Shown one piece after another: positions 18,853 to 27,350 of a stretch of DNA of 64,000 nt. Numbering within the stretch: the first letter of the stretch is position 1; the number at the start of each line of letters is the position of its first letter. A program made the position numbers and the translations under genes. This DNA comes from VRUE01 sp963702575 (lineage in GTDB: Bacteria; Actinomycetota; Thermoleophilia; Solirubrobacterales; 70-9), in NCBI GenBank assembly GCA_963702575.1, contig CAVPCU010000005.1, forward strand, positions 186,001-250,000. Direction: 5' to 3'. The notes beneath the pieces are model-generated. The model had not been told where the DNA came from. It did no database searches and saw only the letters and a program-made list of their open reading frames with translations.

Positions 18853-19559
18853 ATGAACGGCGCCAACCAGCACGTGTTCTCGCACGGGATGCGGGACACG
18901 CGGGAGACCTTCGCGGCCTGGAACGGGCAGCCGTGGGCGGTGCTGCGGGGCTGGCTCGCGCTCAGCCTGGCGATTGCGCTGACGCTCCTCGGCGCCGTCT
19001 GGGTCGTCTCCGGGCTGCTCACCCCGGACGTCACCCCGATCCACCTGCCCGGCTTGACCGAACCGTCGGACCCCGGCGACCTGCTGCCGATCCTCTACCG
19101 CAACTCGCTCGTCCTCGCCCTGCACGCCACGGCCTGCGTCGCCGGCTTCATCGCCGGCGCTTCGATGCCGATCGCCGCCGCCCAGCGCCGCGGCCTCTCG
19201 CGCTGGGTCCACGTCAAGGCGGGCCAGTTCGCGATCCTCTTCGTCTGCGCGGTGACGCTCTTCTCGCTCCTCACCCAGTCGCTCTACCTCGGCTTCCAGG
19301 GGCGACGATCGCCTCCCAGCTGCACATCTCGCGCGCCGTCCTCGTGCTCAGCGTCCTGCCCCACGCGATCCCCGAGCTGACCGCCCTCTTCCTGCCGCTC
19401 GCCGCCTGGCTGATCGCCAGCCGCCGCGGCGAGTGGAACCGCCTCCTCGCCGCGACCTTCGTCACGGTCGCCATGGCGATCCCCACGCTCGTCTTCGCGG
19501 CCACGGTCGAGGTCTACCTCTGGCCGCACATCCTCGAAGCTCTCTCGCCGGTCGCATAA
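18853..19559 (+). CDS. SpoIIM/DUF95-like membrane protein (apparent frameshift)
   Basis: A cytoplasmic N-terminal helix (RDTRETFAAWNG) is followed by about five membrane helices and the SpoIIM-type segments SVLPHAIPELTALFLPLAAWL and FAATVEVYLWPHIL. The first two thirds and the last third are in different frames. One missing base in the G run at 19299-19303 would join them, giving about 235 residues. SpoIIM proteins help engulfment in endospore formers but are widespread in non-sporulating actinobacteria with unknown roles. The ATG at 18853 was chosen because the region before it is antitoxin-like sequence in another frame. Confidence 0.75.
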
Positions 19560-19560
19560 A

Positions 19561-19596
19561 CCACCGCCTCCTCCGCTTCGCGTCCGGGGGCGGTGG
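19561..19596 (+). terminator. short hairpin after the SpoIIM-like gene
   Basis: CCACCGCC (19561-19568) pairs with GGCGGTGG (19589-19596) immediately after the stop codon. There is no following T-run, so it may stabilise or end the transcript but is not a canonical terminator. Confidence 0.35.
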
Positions 19597-19663
19597 CAAT
19601 CGCCATATCGGCGCCGCTCGCAGAGAATCAGATCGTGATGCTCGCTAATCGGTTCTTCATAGG

Positions 19664-22162
19664 ATGGCCCGAATGAGCGGCTACGAACCGAAGGCGATCG
19701 AGGCGAAGTGGCAGGCGGTCTGGGCCGAGGAGGGGACCTGGGAGGTCGCCAACCCGGGGCAGCCCGGCTACGACGCCGACAAGCCGAAGGCCTACGTGCT
19801 GGAGATGCTGCCCTACCCGTCGGGCGAGCCTCACGTCGGCCACCTCAAGTGCTACGCGGTCGGCGACGCGATCGCCCACTTCCGCCGGCGTCACGGCTTC
19901 GAGGTGATCCACCCGATGGGCTACGACGCCTTCGGCCTGCCGGCCGAGAACAACGCGATCAAGACCGGCGAGCCGCCGCGCGAGGCGACCGAGCGCTCGA
20001 TCGAGTCCTTCCGCCGCCAGTTCCGCGAGTGGGGCATCTCGATCGACTGGTCGCGCGAGCTCGGCACCCACACGCCCTCCTACTACCGCTGGACGCAGTG
20101 GATCTTCCTGCAGCTCTTCGAGCGCGGCCTCGCCTACCGCGACGAGGCACCGGTGCAGTGGTGCCCCAAGGACGCCACCGTGCTCGCCAACGAGCAGGTA
20201 GTCGACGGCCGCTGCGAGCGCTGCGGCACGCCGGTCGTCCAGCGCCGGCTCGAGCAGTGGTTCTTCCGCATCACCGAGTACGCCGAGCGCCTGCTCGCCG
20301 ACTTCGACCAGCTCGGGTCCTGGCCCGAGCACGTCGTCACCATGCAGCGCAACTGGATCGGCCGCTCCGAGGGCGCCGAGGTCGTCTTCCGCTGCGAGGA
20401 AGCGGACCTCGACTTCCCCGTCTTCACCACCCGCCCCGACACCCTCTTCGGCGCCACCTTCTTCGTCCTCGCCCCCGAGCACCCCGAGCTCGAGCGGCTG
20501 ATCGCCGGCACGCCGGTCGAGGGCCCCGTGCGCGAGTACGTCGATCGGGTCGCCCGCGAGTCGGTCGAGGAGCGCGGCGACGAGGAGCGGCCGAAGACCG
20601 GCGTGCCGCTCGGTCGCAGCGTCGTCAACCCGGTCAACGGCGAGGAGATCCCGATGTTCGTCGCCGACTACGTGCTGATGGAGTACGGCACCGGCGCGAT
20701 CATGGCGGTCCCCGCCCACGACGCCCGCGACTATGAGTTCGCCAAGGCATTCGAGCTGCCGGTGAAGCGCGTGATCGAGGGCAAGGACCCCGACTCGGCG
20801 CGCGACGAAGAGGGCCTGCCCTATCCCGGCGACGGCCCGATGATCTCCTCCGGGCGCTTCGACGGCAAGCACAACCGCGAGGCCTACGAGGAGATCGTCG
20901 CCTGGCTGGCCGCGGGGGGCCGCGGCGAATCCGCGGTCAACTACCGCCTGCGCGACTGGCTCGTCTCCCGCCAGCGCTACTGGGGGGCGCCGATCCCGAT
21001 CGTCTACTGCGAGGGGTGCGGGATCGTCCCCGTGCCCGAGGAGCAGCTGCCGGTGGAGCTGCCGGCAGTCGACGAGTACGCGCCGCAGGGCCGCAGCCCG
21101 CTGGCCGCGGCGGAGGAGTGGGTCGCCACCGAGTGCCCGCGCTGCGGCGCTCCGGCGCGGCGCGAGACCGACACGATGGACACCTTCGTCGACTCCTCCT
21201 GGTACTTCATCCGCTACCTCGACCCGCGCAACGAGGATGCCGCCTGGGACCGCGCGGCCGCCGACCACTGGCTGCCGGTCGACCAGTACATCGGCGGGGT
21301 CGAGCACGCGATCCTGCACCTGATGTACGCGCGCTTCTTCACCAAGGCGCTCGCCGACCTGGGCCACCTCTCGGTGCAGGAGCCGTTCGCCAACCTCTTC
21401 ACCCAGGGGATGATCACCCGCGACGGGGCGAAGATGTCGAAGTCGAAGGGCAACACCGTCAGCCCGGCCGAGTACGTGCAGCGCTACGGCGCCGACACCG
21501 CCCGCGCCTACGTCTGCTTCATGGGCCCGCCGGAGCGCGGCGGCGACTGGTCAGACGAGGGCGTCGAGGGCGTGCACCGCTTCCTCTCTCGCCTCTGGCG
21601 CCTCTGCGAGGAGGTCGAGGCTCGCGACGCCGCCGCTCTGGACGCTTCCGCCGCGGAGGGCGGGGCGCGCGAGCTGCTCGCCAAGGCGCACTGGGCGATC
21701 GAGAAGGCGACGCGCGACTTCCAGCGCGGCTTCCAGTTCAACACCGCGGTCGCGGCGGTGATGGAGCTGGTCAACGAGTCCTATCGCCTCAAGGACGGCC
21801 TCTACGGCGATCCGGCGGGCGTCGCCGCCGTCCGCTTCGCCACCGCGACCGCCGCCTCGCTGATCTTTCCCTTCGCCCCGCATCTCGGCGCCGAGGTCTG
21901 GGAGCGGCTCGAGGGCGGCAGGGTCTGGGAGCGGCCCTGGCCGCAGGCCGATCCGGCGCTGCTGGCGAGCGACACGGTCACCCTCGTCGTCCAGGTGAAC
22001 GGCAAGCTCCGCGACCGGATCGAGGCCCCCGCTGGGGCCCCCGAGGCCGAGTTGCTCGAGCTCGCCCGAGCCAGCGAGAAGGTGCGCCGCCACCTCGACG
22101 GCAAGCAGGTCGTCAAGGAGATAGTCGTCCCCGGCAAGCTGGTCAACATAGTCATCCGTTAG
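19664..22162 (+). CDS. leuS: leucyl-tRNA synthetase
   Basis: LeuS charges tRNA-Leu. The 832-residue class I enzyme shows the HIGH-type motif HVGH in PSGEPHVGHLKC and the KMSKS loop (GAKMSKSKGN). It also has the CP1 editing domain (TTRPDTLFGATF) and zinc-type cysteines (RCERCGTP). The C-terminus ends with the LeuS domain KEIVVPGKLVNIVI. Length and order are typical of bacterial LeuS. It starts at ATG 19664, with MARMSGYEPKAIEAKWQ at the N-terminus. Confidence 0.97.
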   Translation: MARMSGYEPKAIEAKWQAVWAEEGTWEVANPGQPGYDADKPKAYVLEMLPYPSGEPHVGHLKCYAVGDAIAHFRRRHGFEVIHPMGYDAFGLPAENNAIKTGEPPREATERSIESFRRQFREWGISIDWSRELGTHTPSYYRWTQWIFLQLFERGLAYRDEAPVQWCPKDATVLANEQVVDGRCERCGTPVVQRRLEQWFFRITEYAERLLADFDQLGSWPEHVVTMQRNWIGRSEGAEVVFRCEEADLDFPVFTTRPDTLFGATFFVLAPEHPELERLIAGTPVEGPVREYVDRVARESVEERGDEERPKTGVPLGRSVVNPVNGEEIPMFVADYVLMEYGTGAIMAVPAHDARDYEFAKAFELPVKRVIEGKDPDSARDEEGLPYPGDGPMISSGRFDGKHNREAYEEIVAWLAAGGRGESAVNYRLRDWLVSRQRYWGAPIPIVYCEGCGIVPVPEEQLPVELPAVDEYAPQGRSPLAAAEEWVATECPRCGAPARRETDTMDTFVDSSWYFIRYLDPRNEDAAWDRAAADHWLPVDQYIGGVEHAILHLMYARFFTKALADLGHLSVQEPFANLFTQGMITRDGAKMSKSKGNTVSPAEYVQRYGADTARAYVCFMGPPERGGDWSDEGVEGVHRFLSRLWRLCEEVEARDAAALDASAAEGGARELLAKAHWAIEKATRDFQRGFQFNTAVAAVMELVNESYRLKDGLYGDPAGVAAVRFATATAASLIFPFAPHLGAEVWERLEGGRVWERPWPQADPALLASDTVTLVVQVNGKLRDRIEAPAGAPEAELLELARASEKVRRHLDGKQVVKEIVVPGKLVNIVIR

Positions 22163-22221
22163 GCCACCGCCGGACCGGGTTTTCACGACCTGGACCTCCT
22201 TATCTGGTACAAAGCGCCCGC

Positions 22222-22617
22222 ATGCTGGTCAGGCGCCTGTCAGAAGCCCCGGTCGAGGAGTGGCACCGGCTCCGCTATCGCGTCCTCATGGACGCGGGGG
22301 AGATGGGTGCCCGCAACATCTCGGTGACCTGGCTGGAGATCCCGGCCGGGGTGCAGCAGACCCTGCGCAGCGAGGGCGAGGCCGAGCAGGTCTACGTCGT
22401 CGTGCGCGGCGCTGGGACGATGTCGGTCGCCGGCGACACCCAGGAGGTCGGCGAGGGCGATCTGATCCTCGTCCCGCCCGCCACCGATCACTCGATCGCC
22501 AACGAGGGCACCGAGCCGCTGACCTGCGTCTCGGCGCAATCGCCCCCGGTTGCCTCCTCCGAGCTGTACAGCGATCAGCTGGCCGAGGTAAGCGGCTACG
22601 ACGACGAAGACCTGTAA
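22222..22617 (+). CDS. cupin-domain protein
   Basis: This 131-residue single-domain cupin has motif 1 around WLEIPAGVQQTLRSEGEAEQVYVVVRG and motif 2 around GEGDLILVPPATDHSIAN. The classic motif-1 histidines are mostly replaced (EGEAEQ where H-x-H is common). H in TDHS remains. Metal binding is therefore uncertain and the substrate unknown. It follows leuS by 60 bases on the same strand. Confidence 0.75.
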   Translation: MLVRRLSEAPVEEWHRLRYRVLMDAGEMGARNISVTWLEIPAGVQQTLRSEGEAEQVYVVVRGAGTMSVAGDTQEVGEGDLILVPPATDHSIANEGTEPLTCVSAQSPPVASSELYSDQLAEVSGYDDEDL

Positions 22618-22695
22618 CGGCCTCGTCGCAGCCCGTTAGCTGAATGTTTCGAGTGCGCGCGCCACGCGTGCGCCGGCTCCGTGCAGGCTTGGTGC

Positions 22696-23292
22696 ATGCC
22701 CGACCTGTCGCGCTCCCAGGTGATCGTCTACGGCGCCGTCGCCGTCGCCCTGCTGCTGGTCGGGGCGCGGGCGATCCGCGCCGAGGGGAGCAGCGGGCCC
22801 ACCGGGTCCTCTTCCTATTCCTCCACCTCCTCGTCCGGGCCCGAAGGCGTCAGCGTGCAGAGCGGCCACGGCGACGTCGTCGTCGACGTCGCCGGCGCGG
22901 TCCGCGACCCCGGCGTCTACCGGCTGCCGGCGGGTGCCCGCGTCGTCGACGCGATCGCCCGCGCCGGGGGCGCCGGCCCGGGGGCGGCGCTGGAGGCGAT
23001 CAACCGCGCCGCCCGCCTCGCCGACGGCCAGCAGGTCGTCGTCCCCGAAGCGGGGCCCGGGGGCAGCGCTTCGGCTCCCGCCGCGGCGGGAGCCGAAGAA
23101 GGTCCGATCAGCCTCGGCAGCGCCACCGTCGCCCAGCTCGACACGATCGACGGGATCGGGCCGGTCACGGCGCAGAAGATCGTCGAATACCGCGACCAGC
23201 ACGGCGGCCTCGCCTCGGTCGACCAGCTCGACCAGATGAGCGGCATCGGCCCCGCGACGATGGAATCGCTGCGCGCCCGGCTGCAGCCCTGA
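22696..23292 (+). CDS. comEA: competence protein ComEA
   Basis: ComEA is the surface DNA receptor of natural transformation. After an N-terminal membrane anchor (about 8-25) and a Ser/Gly linker comes an SLBB domain (about 60-115, VDVAGAVRDPGVYRL). Two helix-hairpin-helix motifs follow (TIDGIGPVTAQKIVEYR and MSGIGPATMESL) that bind DNA. ATG 22696 gives a sensible N-terminus; GTG 22681 is an alternative. It is followed after 9 bases by comEC. Confidence 0.93.
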   Translation: MPDLSRSQVIVYGAVAVALLLVGARAIRAEGSSGPTGSSSYSSTSSSGPEGVSVQSGHGDVVVDVAGAVRDPGVYRLPAGARVVDAIARAGGAGPGAALEAINRAARLADGQQVVVPEAGPGGSASAPAAAGAEEGPISLGSATVAQLDTIDGIGPVTAQKIVEYRDQHGGLASVDQLDQMSGIGPATMESLRARLQP

Positions 23293-23301
23293 CCCGGCGA
23301 G

Positions 23302-25191
23302 ATGCGCCCGGGCCGTCTCTCGCCGCCGCTGTTGCTCGCCGTGGGACTCGCCGTCTTGCTCGCGCTTGCCCACGCCGGCCAGATCCGCGCACGCGCCGAC
23401 GCCGCCCTGGCCCGGGGGATGCCGGCGCGCGAGGCTCAGCTCGCCCGCGGCTTCGTCCTCGGCCAGGACGAACGGATCGACCCCGGCACGGTCGAAGACT
23501 TCCGCCGCTCGGGCCTCAGCCACCTGCTCGCGGTCTCCGGCCAGAATGTCACCCTGCTCGCCCTGTTGGCGATGCCGCTGCTGGCGGCGCTGGGCCTGCC
23601 ACTTCGCGCCCGTCTGGTCTGGGTGCTCGGGCTGATCGCGGTCTACGTGCCGCTCGCCGGCGCCGGGCCCTCGATCCAGCGGGCCGGCGTGATGGGCGCG
23701 CTCGGCGTGATCTCGACGCTGGCCGGACGGCGAGCCTCGCGCTTCTACGCGCTCGGCTTCGCCGCCGCGGTCATGCTCGCGCTCGAGCCGGGCGTCGCCG
23801 CCGACATCGGCTGGCAGCTCAGCTTCGCCGCCGTGCTCGGGATCCTGCTGGGGGCGGCGCCGCTGCGCGAGGCGATCGCGGCGCGCATCGGCAGGCGGGG
23901 CTGGCGCCTGGTTCTCGCCGAGGGAGCCGCGCTGACGCTCGCCGCCACGCTCGCCACCGCGCCGCTGATCGTCTTCCACTTCGAAGAACTCTCGACCACG
24001 ACGCTGTTCGCCAACCTGCTCGCCCTGCCGGCGGTGGCGCCGGCGATGTGGCTGGGGATGCTCAGCGCCGCGGCCGGTCAGGTACCCGGGTTCCCGGTGC
24101 AGGCCTTCAACGCCCTCGATGCCCTGCTGCTCGCCTACATAGCCCAGGTAGCCGCCTGGTGCGGGCGCCCGAGCTGGGCTTGCCTGCACGTCCATCTCGG
24201 CCTCGCTGGCCTAGCCGCGTCCTACCTGGCGATCGCCGCCATCGCGATAGCCGCACCGCGCATCGCCCGCCGCCGCCGGCTCGAGCGCCTGCGCCGCCGT
24301 CCTCCACCCGCCGACGGGCCGATTTGTCGTCCTGGGGACGACAAATCGGCCCGTCGGCGGGGGTGGGCCGGTGCCGCTGCGGCGCTCGTTGCCGCCGCGC
24401 TGGTGTGGACGCTGCTTGCGCCCGGCGCCGGCAGCGGCGCGCCGGGGCCTCCTGCGGGCCTGCGCGTGTCGGTGCTCGATGTCGGCCAGGGGGACGCGAT
24501 CCTGCTGCAGCCGGCGCGGGCGCCGGCAGTGCTGGTCGACGGTGGACCGCCGGGTGACGACCTGGCGGCGAAGCTGCGAGAAGCGGGGGTCGATGGGCTT
24601 GGCGCGGTGGTCGTCACCCACGACCAATCCGACCATGCCGGCGGCGTTCGCGATCTGATCGGGGCCTTTCCCATCCGACGGCTGTTCTTCGGTGTCCTCG
24701 ACCGGCGCATGCTCGCGGCCGCCCACGCGAGCGGCGCGGCGACCCGCCGCCTGGCTCAAGGCAGCGAGCTGCGCTCGGGCCGCCTGCGGCTCGAGGTCCT
24801 CTGGCCGCCGCGCGAGCTGCTCGCCGGGCCGCACGCCGGCGAAGACCCCAACCGGCTGGCGATCGTCATGCTCGCCCGCTGGCGGCGCTTCCGCATGCTG
24901 CTCACCGCCGACGCCGAGGCGGAATCGACGCCGCTCGACCCGGGCCCGCTCGACGTGCTCAAGGTCGCCCACCACGGCAGCGACGACGCCGGCCTCGGCC
25001 CGCTGCTCGACCGCACCCGGCCGAAGCTCGCCGTGATCTCGGTCGGTGCCGGCAATCCCTACGGGCACCCGACGCCGGGCACCCTGGCGACGCTTGCAGC
25101 ACACCGCGTTCCGGTCCTGCGCACCGACCGTGACGGCACGGTCACGATCGAGGTCGGACGCGGCGGGATCCACGTCGACACGCACGGGTGA
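23302..25191 (+). CDS. comEC: competence DNA channel ComEC
   Basis: ComEC forms the membrane channel for single-stranded DNA uptake. The 629-residue protein begins with membrane helices and the Competence domain (SGLSHLLAVSGQNVTLL, GAGPSIQRAGVM). A metallo-beta-lactamase domain occupies about 385-620 (VLDVGQGDAILL, THDQSDHAGG, KVAHHGS). The HxDxDH metal motif reads HDQSDH, so one acidic ligand is replaced by Gln. The usual N-terminal OB domain appears very short or absent. A perfect 26-bp palindrome is inserted in frame in the linker before the C-terminal domain. Confidence 0.92.
   Translation: MRPGRLSPPLLLAVGLAVLLALAHAGQIRARADAALARGMPAREAQLARGFVLGQDERIDPGTVEDFRRSGLSHLLAVSGQNVTLLALLAMPLLAALGLPLRARLVWVLGLIAVYVPLAGAGPSIQRAGVMGALGVISTLAGRRASRFYALGFAAAVMLALEPGVAADIGWQLSFAAVLGILLGAAPLREAIAARIGRRGWRLVLAEGAALTLAATLATAPLIVFHFEELSTTTLFANLLALPAVAPAMWLGMLSAAAGQVPGFPVQAFNALDALLLAYIAQVAAWCGRPSWACLHVHLGLAGLAASYLAIAAIAIAAPRIARRRRLERLRRRPPPADGPICRPGDDKSARRRGWAGAAAALVAAALVWTLLAPGAGSGAPGPPAGLRVSVLDVGQGDAILLQPARAPAVLVDGGPPGDDLAAKLREAGVDGLGAVVVTHDQSDHAGGVRDLIGAFPIRRLFFGVLDRRMLAAAHASGAATRRLAQGSELRSGRLRLEVLWPPRELLAGPHAGEDPNRLAIVMLARWRRFRMLLTADAEAESTPLDPGPLDVLKVAHHGSDDAGLGPLLDRTRPKLAVISVGAGNPYGHPTPGTLATLAAHRVPVLRTDRDGTVTIEVGRGGIHVDTHG
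24307..24361. repeat. perfect palindrome inside comEC (P3)
   Basis: Arms 24307-24332 and 24336-24361 match perfectly over 26 bases with a 3-base loop (TGG). The sequence is in frame in comEC and encodes a polar linker between the last membrane helices and the metallo-beta-lactamase domain. It is far from either end of the gene, so it cannot act as a terminator for comEC. Confidence 0.95.
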
Positions 25192-25255
25192 CGGCCGTCC
25201 CTCAACGAATCATCGAATCGAAACTTGGTTTTTCGCCCGCGGGTCCTTCCAATCG

Positions 25256-26032
25256 ATGCGCCTATGGACGATGGTCGTATCTGTGCGCCACATGCTGGGA
25301 ACCCTGCTTTCGCGGATCGCCAGGGGCAACATCCTCGGCGACAGCCTGCTCGTGCGTGCGCGCACCACCTCATTCGCCCTGCTCGGGGCGACGGCAGCGG
25401 TCGGCCTCTCGGTGATCGCGATCGCCCTACGGGAGAACTGGCCGCTGGTTGCCGGCACCCCGCCGCCCGCGGCGGTTGCGGCCCGCACCTCGATCGGTGG
25501 GGCGACCGCGGTGAGCGCGGGGAAGCCGTCCGGCATCGCCGGCGCGCATCCTCGTTCGGCCCGTGGAGCGGCGACGACGCCGCGGGGCGGCATCGCATCG
25601 CGCGGCGGCGGCCACGGGCACGCCAGCTCTCCCGTCGACTCCGCGCCCACCGCGACGACCGAGCTGGTCGTCGCGCCATCCGTCCCGGTCGAGTCCGGCG
25701 GCGGGGGCAGCTCCGGCGGGTCCCACGCGACCGGCGGGCCCGGGCCCCACGCTCCCCGCTCGCCAAGGGGCAAACCACCCGCCACGCCGTCCCAGCCGCC
25801 GCCAACCCCGGTCTCCCCGCCGCCCACGGCCGCGCCGGTGCCGCCGCCCGCCCCAGCGACGCCGCCGCCACCGGAAGCCACCGTCTCCGCCTCGCCGCCG
25901 CCCACGCAGTCCTACCCGCCGCCGGGGGGCAACGGCCAAGGTCACGCCTACGGTCGCGAAGACGGCGGCTACGGTCACGGCGGCTACGGCCACGGTGACG
26001 GCGGCGAGTTCGGCGACGGCCACGACGAGTAG
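25256..26032 (+). CDS. Pro/Gly-rich single-pass protein, unknown
   Basis: A short cytoplasmic part and one membrane helix (about 37-55) lead into a long low-complexity segment rich in Pro, Ala, Ser and Thr. It ends in a His/Gly/Tyr-rich tail (GGYGHGGYGHGDGGEFGDGH). It resembles wall-spanning or secreted Pro-rich proteins, and the His/Gly tail could bind metal. No family is recognised. ATG 25256 is used; two further ATGs lie within 40 bases. High GC alone can create such frames, but codon-position bias and the membrane helix favour a real gene. Confidence 0.55.
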   Translation: MRLWTMVVSVRHMLGTLLSRIARGNILGDSLLVRARTTSFALLGATAAVGLSVIAIALRENWPLVAGTPPPAAVAARTSIGGATAVSAGKPSGIAGAHPRSARGAATTPRGGIASRGGGHGHASSPVDSAPTATTELVVAPSVPVESGGGGSSGGSHATGGPGPHAPRSPRGKPPATPSQPPPTPVSPPPTAAPVPPPAPATPPPPEATVSASPPPTQSYPPPGGNGQGHAYGREDGGYGHGGYGHGDGGEFGDGHDE

Positions 26033-26068
26033 AGCTGACGGCCCGAGCCGGCCTCTAGACTCGGCGCG

Positions 26069-27040
26069 ATGGTCGCCGAGATGCGCTCGATCTACCTGAT
26101 TGCAGGCACCGACGGCGCCAAGATCGACGCCACCCGAGCGCGGCTGCGGGCGCGGGCCGAGCGCGACGGGGGCGCTGCCGCGCTGGAGATCTTCGATGCC
26201 GGCGAGGGCCGGGGGGCGCCCGACCACGAAGCGCTGCTGGCGGCGATCCCGGCGATGTCGCTGACCGAGTCCCGCCGCTACCTCCTGGTCGACGGGGTCG
26301 AGCGCTGGCGCGACAAGCAGGCGGAGGCGGTGGCGGCGGCCCTGGCCGACCTGCCGCCCGAGCTCTCGATCGTCCTCATCTCCCGCGGCAAGGCCCCGGC
26401 CAAGCTGGTCAAGGCGGTCACCGCGGCAAAGGGGGAGTTGCACGAGTTCGAGGCGCCGAAGGCGCGCGAGATGCCCCGCGTCCTCGTCGCCGACGCCGGC
26501 CGGCTCGGCTTTCGCCTTGACCCCGCGGCGGCGCGCATCCTGGTCGAGCGGATGGGCGCCAACCCGGCGCGCCTGCGCAATGAGCTGGAGCGACTCGCGC
26601 TCTGGGCCGGTGACGGGGGGGAGGTGACGGCGGCGGACCTCGAAGCGATGGTCGTCGACACCTCCGAGTCGGCCGTCTGGGCCCTATCCGATGCCCTGCT
26701 CGAGCGCGATCCCGCCAAGGCGCTCGGCATCGGCGAGCGGCTGATCGCCCAGGGAGAGAACGTCACCGGCCTCGTCTACGGCCTCGCCTCCCGCCTGCGC
26801 AAGGCATGCTCGGCGGCCGCCCAGCTCGAGGGCGGGGTGCCGCCGAAGCAGGTCGAGGCGAGCCTCGGCATGCATCCCTACGCGGCCAAGCAGCTCGTCG
26901 CCCGCCTCGGCGACACCGGTGTGGAGGAGCTGCAGGAGGCGACCCTCGCGCTGGCCGACCTGGAGGTCTGGTGCCGGGGCGGCGCGGACTACGGCGACGA
27001 GCTGGCGCTGACGCTGGCGCTACGAGCGGCTGCCGGCTAG
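26069..27040 (+). CDS. holA: DNA polymerase III delta subunit
   Basis: HolA opens the sliding clamp within the clamp loader. The 323-residue product has the delta-type AAA-like fold: IYLIAGTDGAKID at the start, the LTESRRYLLVDGVERW segment, and the helical collar domain (about 215-320) with the alpha-helical repeat typical of delta. Identification is also supported by position between comEC and rpsT, a very common order. The 3' end overlaps the convergent rpsT gene by 21 bases. Confidence 0.92.
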   Translation: MVAEMRSIYLIAGTDGAKIDATRARLRARAERDGGAAALEIFDAGEGRGAPDHEALLAAIPAMSLTESRRYLLVDGVERWRDKQAEAVAAALADLPPELSIVLISRGKAPAKLVKAVTAAKGELHEFEAPKAREMPRVLVADAGRLGFRLDPAAARILVERMGANPARLRNELERLALWAGDGGEVTAADLEAMVVDTSESAVWALSDALLERDPAKALGIGERLIAQGENVTGLVYGLASRLRKACSAAAQLEGGVPPKQVEASLGMHPYAAKQLVARLGDTGVEELQEATLALADLEVWCRGGADYGDELALTLALRAAAG

Positions 27041-27283
27041 GCGTGCCGCTCTAGCCTTCTTGCGGGCGCCGGTGTTCTTGTGCATCGCGCCCTTCTGGAT
27101 CGCCTTGTCGATGCGCGAGACGAGCGCCTTGTGCTCGGCCTCGATCGTCGCGGCGTCGCCGCCCTCGACGGCGCTCTCCAGGCGGCGGAAGTAGGTCTTC
27201 ACCGTGCTGGTCAGCAGCCGGTTCTCGGTTCGCTCCCGCTCGCTGCGTAGGATGCGCTTCTTCTGTGAGGCAATGTTGGCCAT
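27020..27283 (-). CDS. rpsT: 30S ribosomal protein S20
   Basis: This is an 87-residue, Lys/Arg-rich helical protein starting MANIASQKKRILRSERER, typical of S20, with the conserved IHKNTA-like segment as MHKNTGARKKARAARL. The start ATG is at 27283; a longer in-frame start (27298) would add five residues. It is encoded opposite to and overlapping the holA 3' end. Confidence 0.95.
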   Translation of the reverse strand: MANIASQKKRILRSERERTENRLLTSTVKTYFRRLESAVEGGDAATIEAEHKALVSRIDKAIQKGAMHKNTGARKKARAARLAGSRS

Positions 27284-27350
27284 TAGTCGTATGCCCAAGC
27301 GGGATCAGCCGGCTCCGGGCGGCCGCCGACTATAGCGACTGAGGCACAGC

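Noticed and set aside
19628..21367. 579-codon reverse frame opposite leuS
   Set aside because: It is a codon-position shadow of leuS with no recognisable domain.
24307..24361. Intrinsic terminator in comEC
   Set aside because: The hairpin lies mid-gene, with open frame on both sides and no T-run.
25046..25255. Upstream extension of the Pro-rich gene into comEC
   Set aside because: The extension overlaps the conserved end of comEC in another frame and has shadow-type composition.
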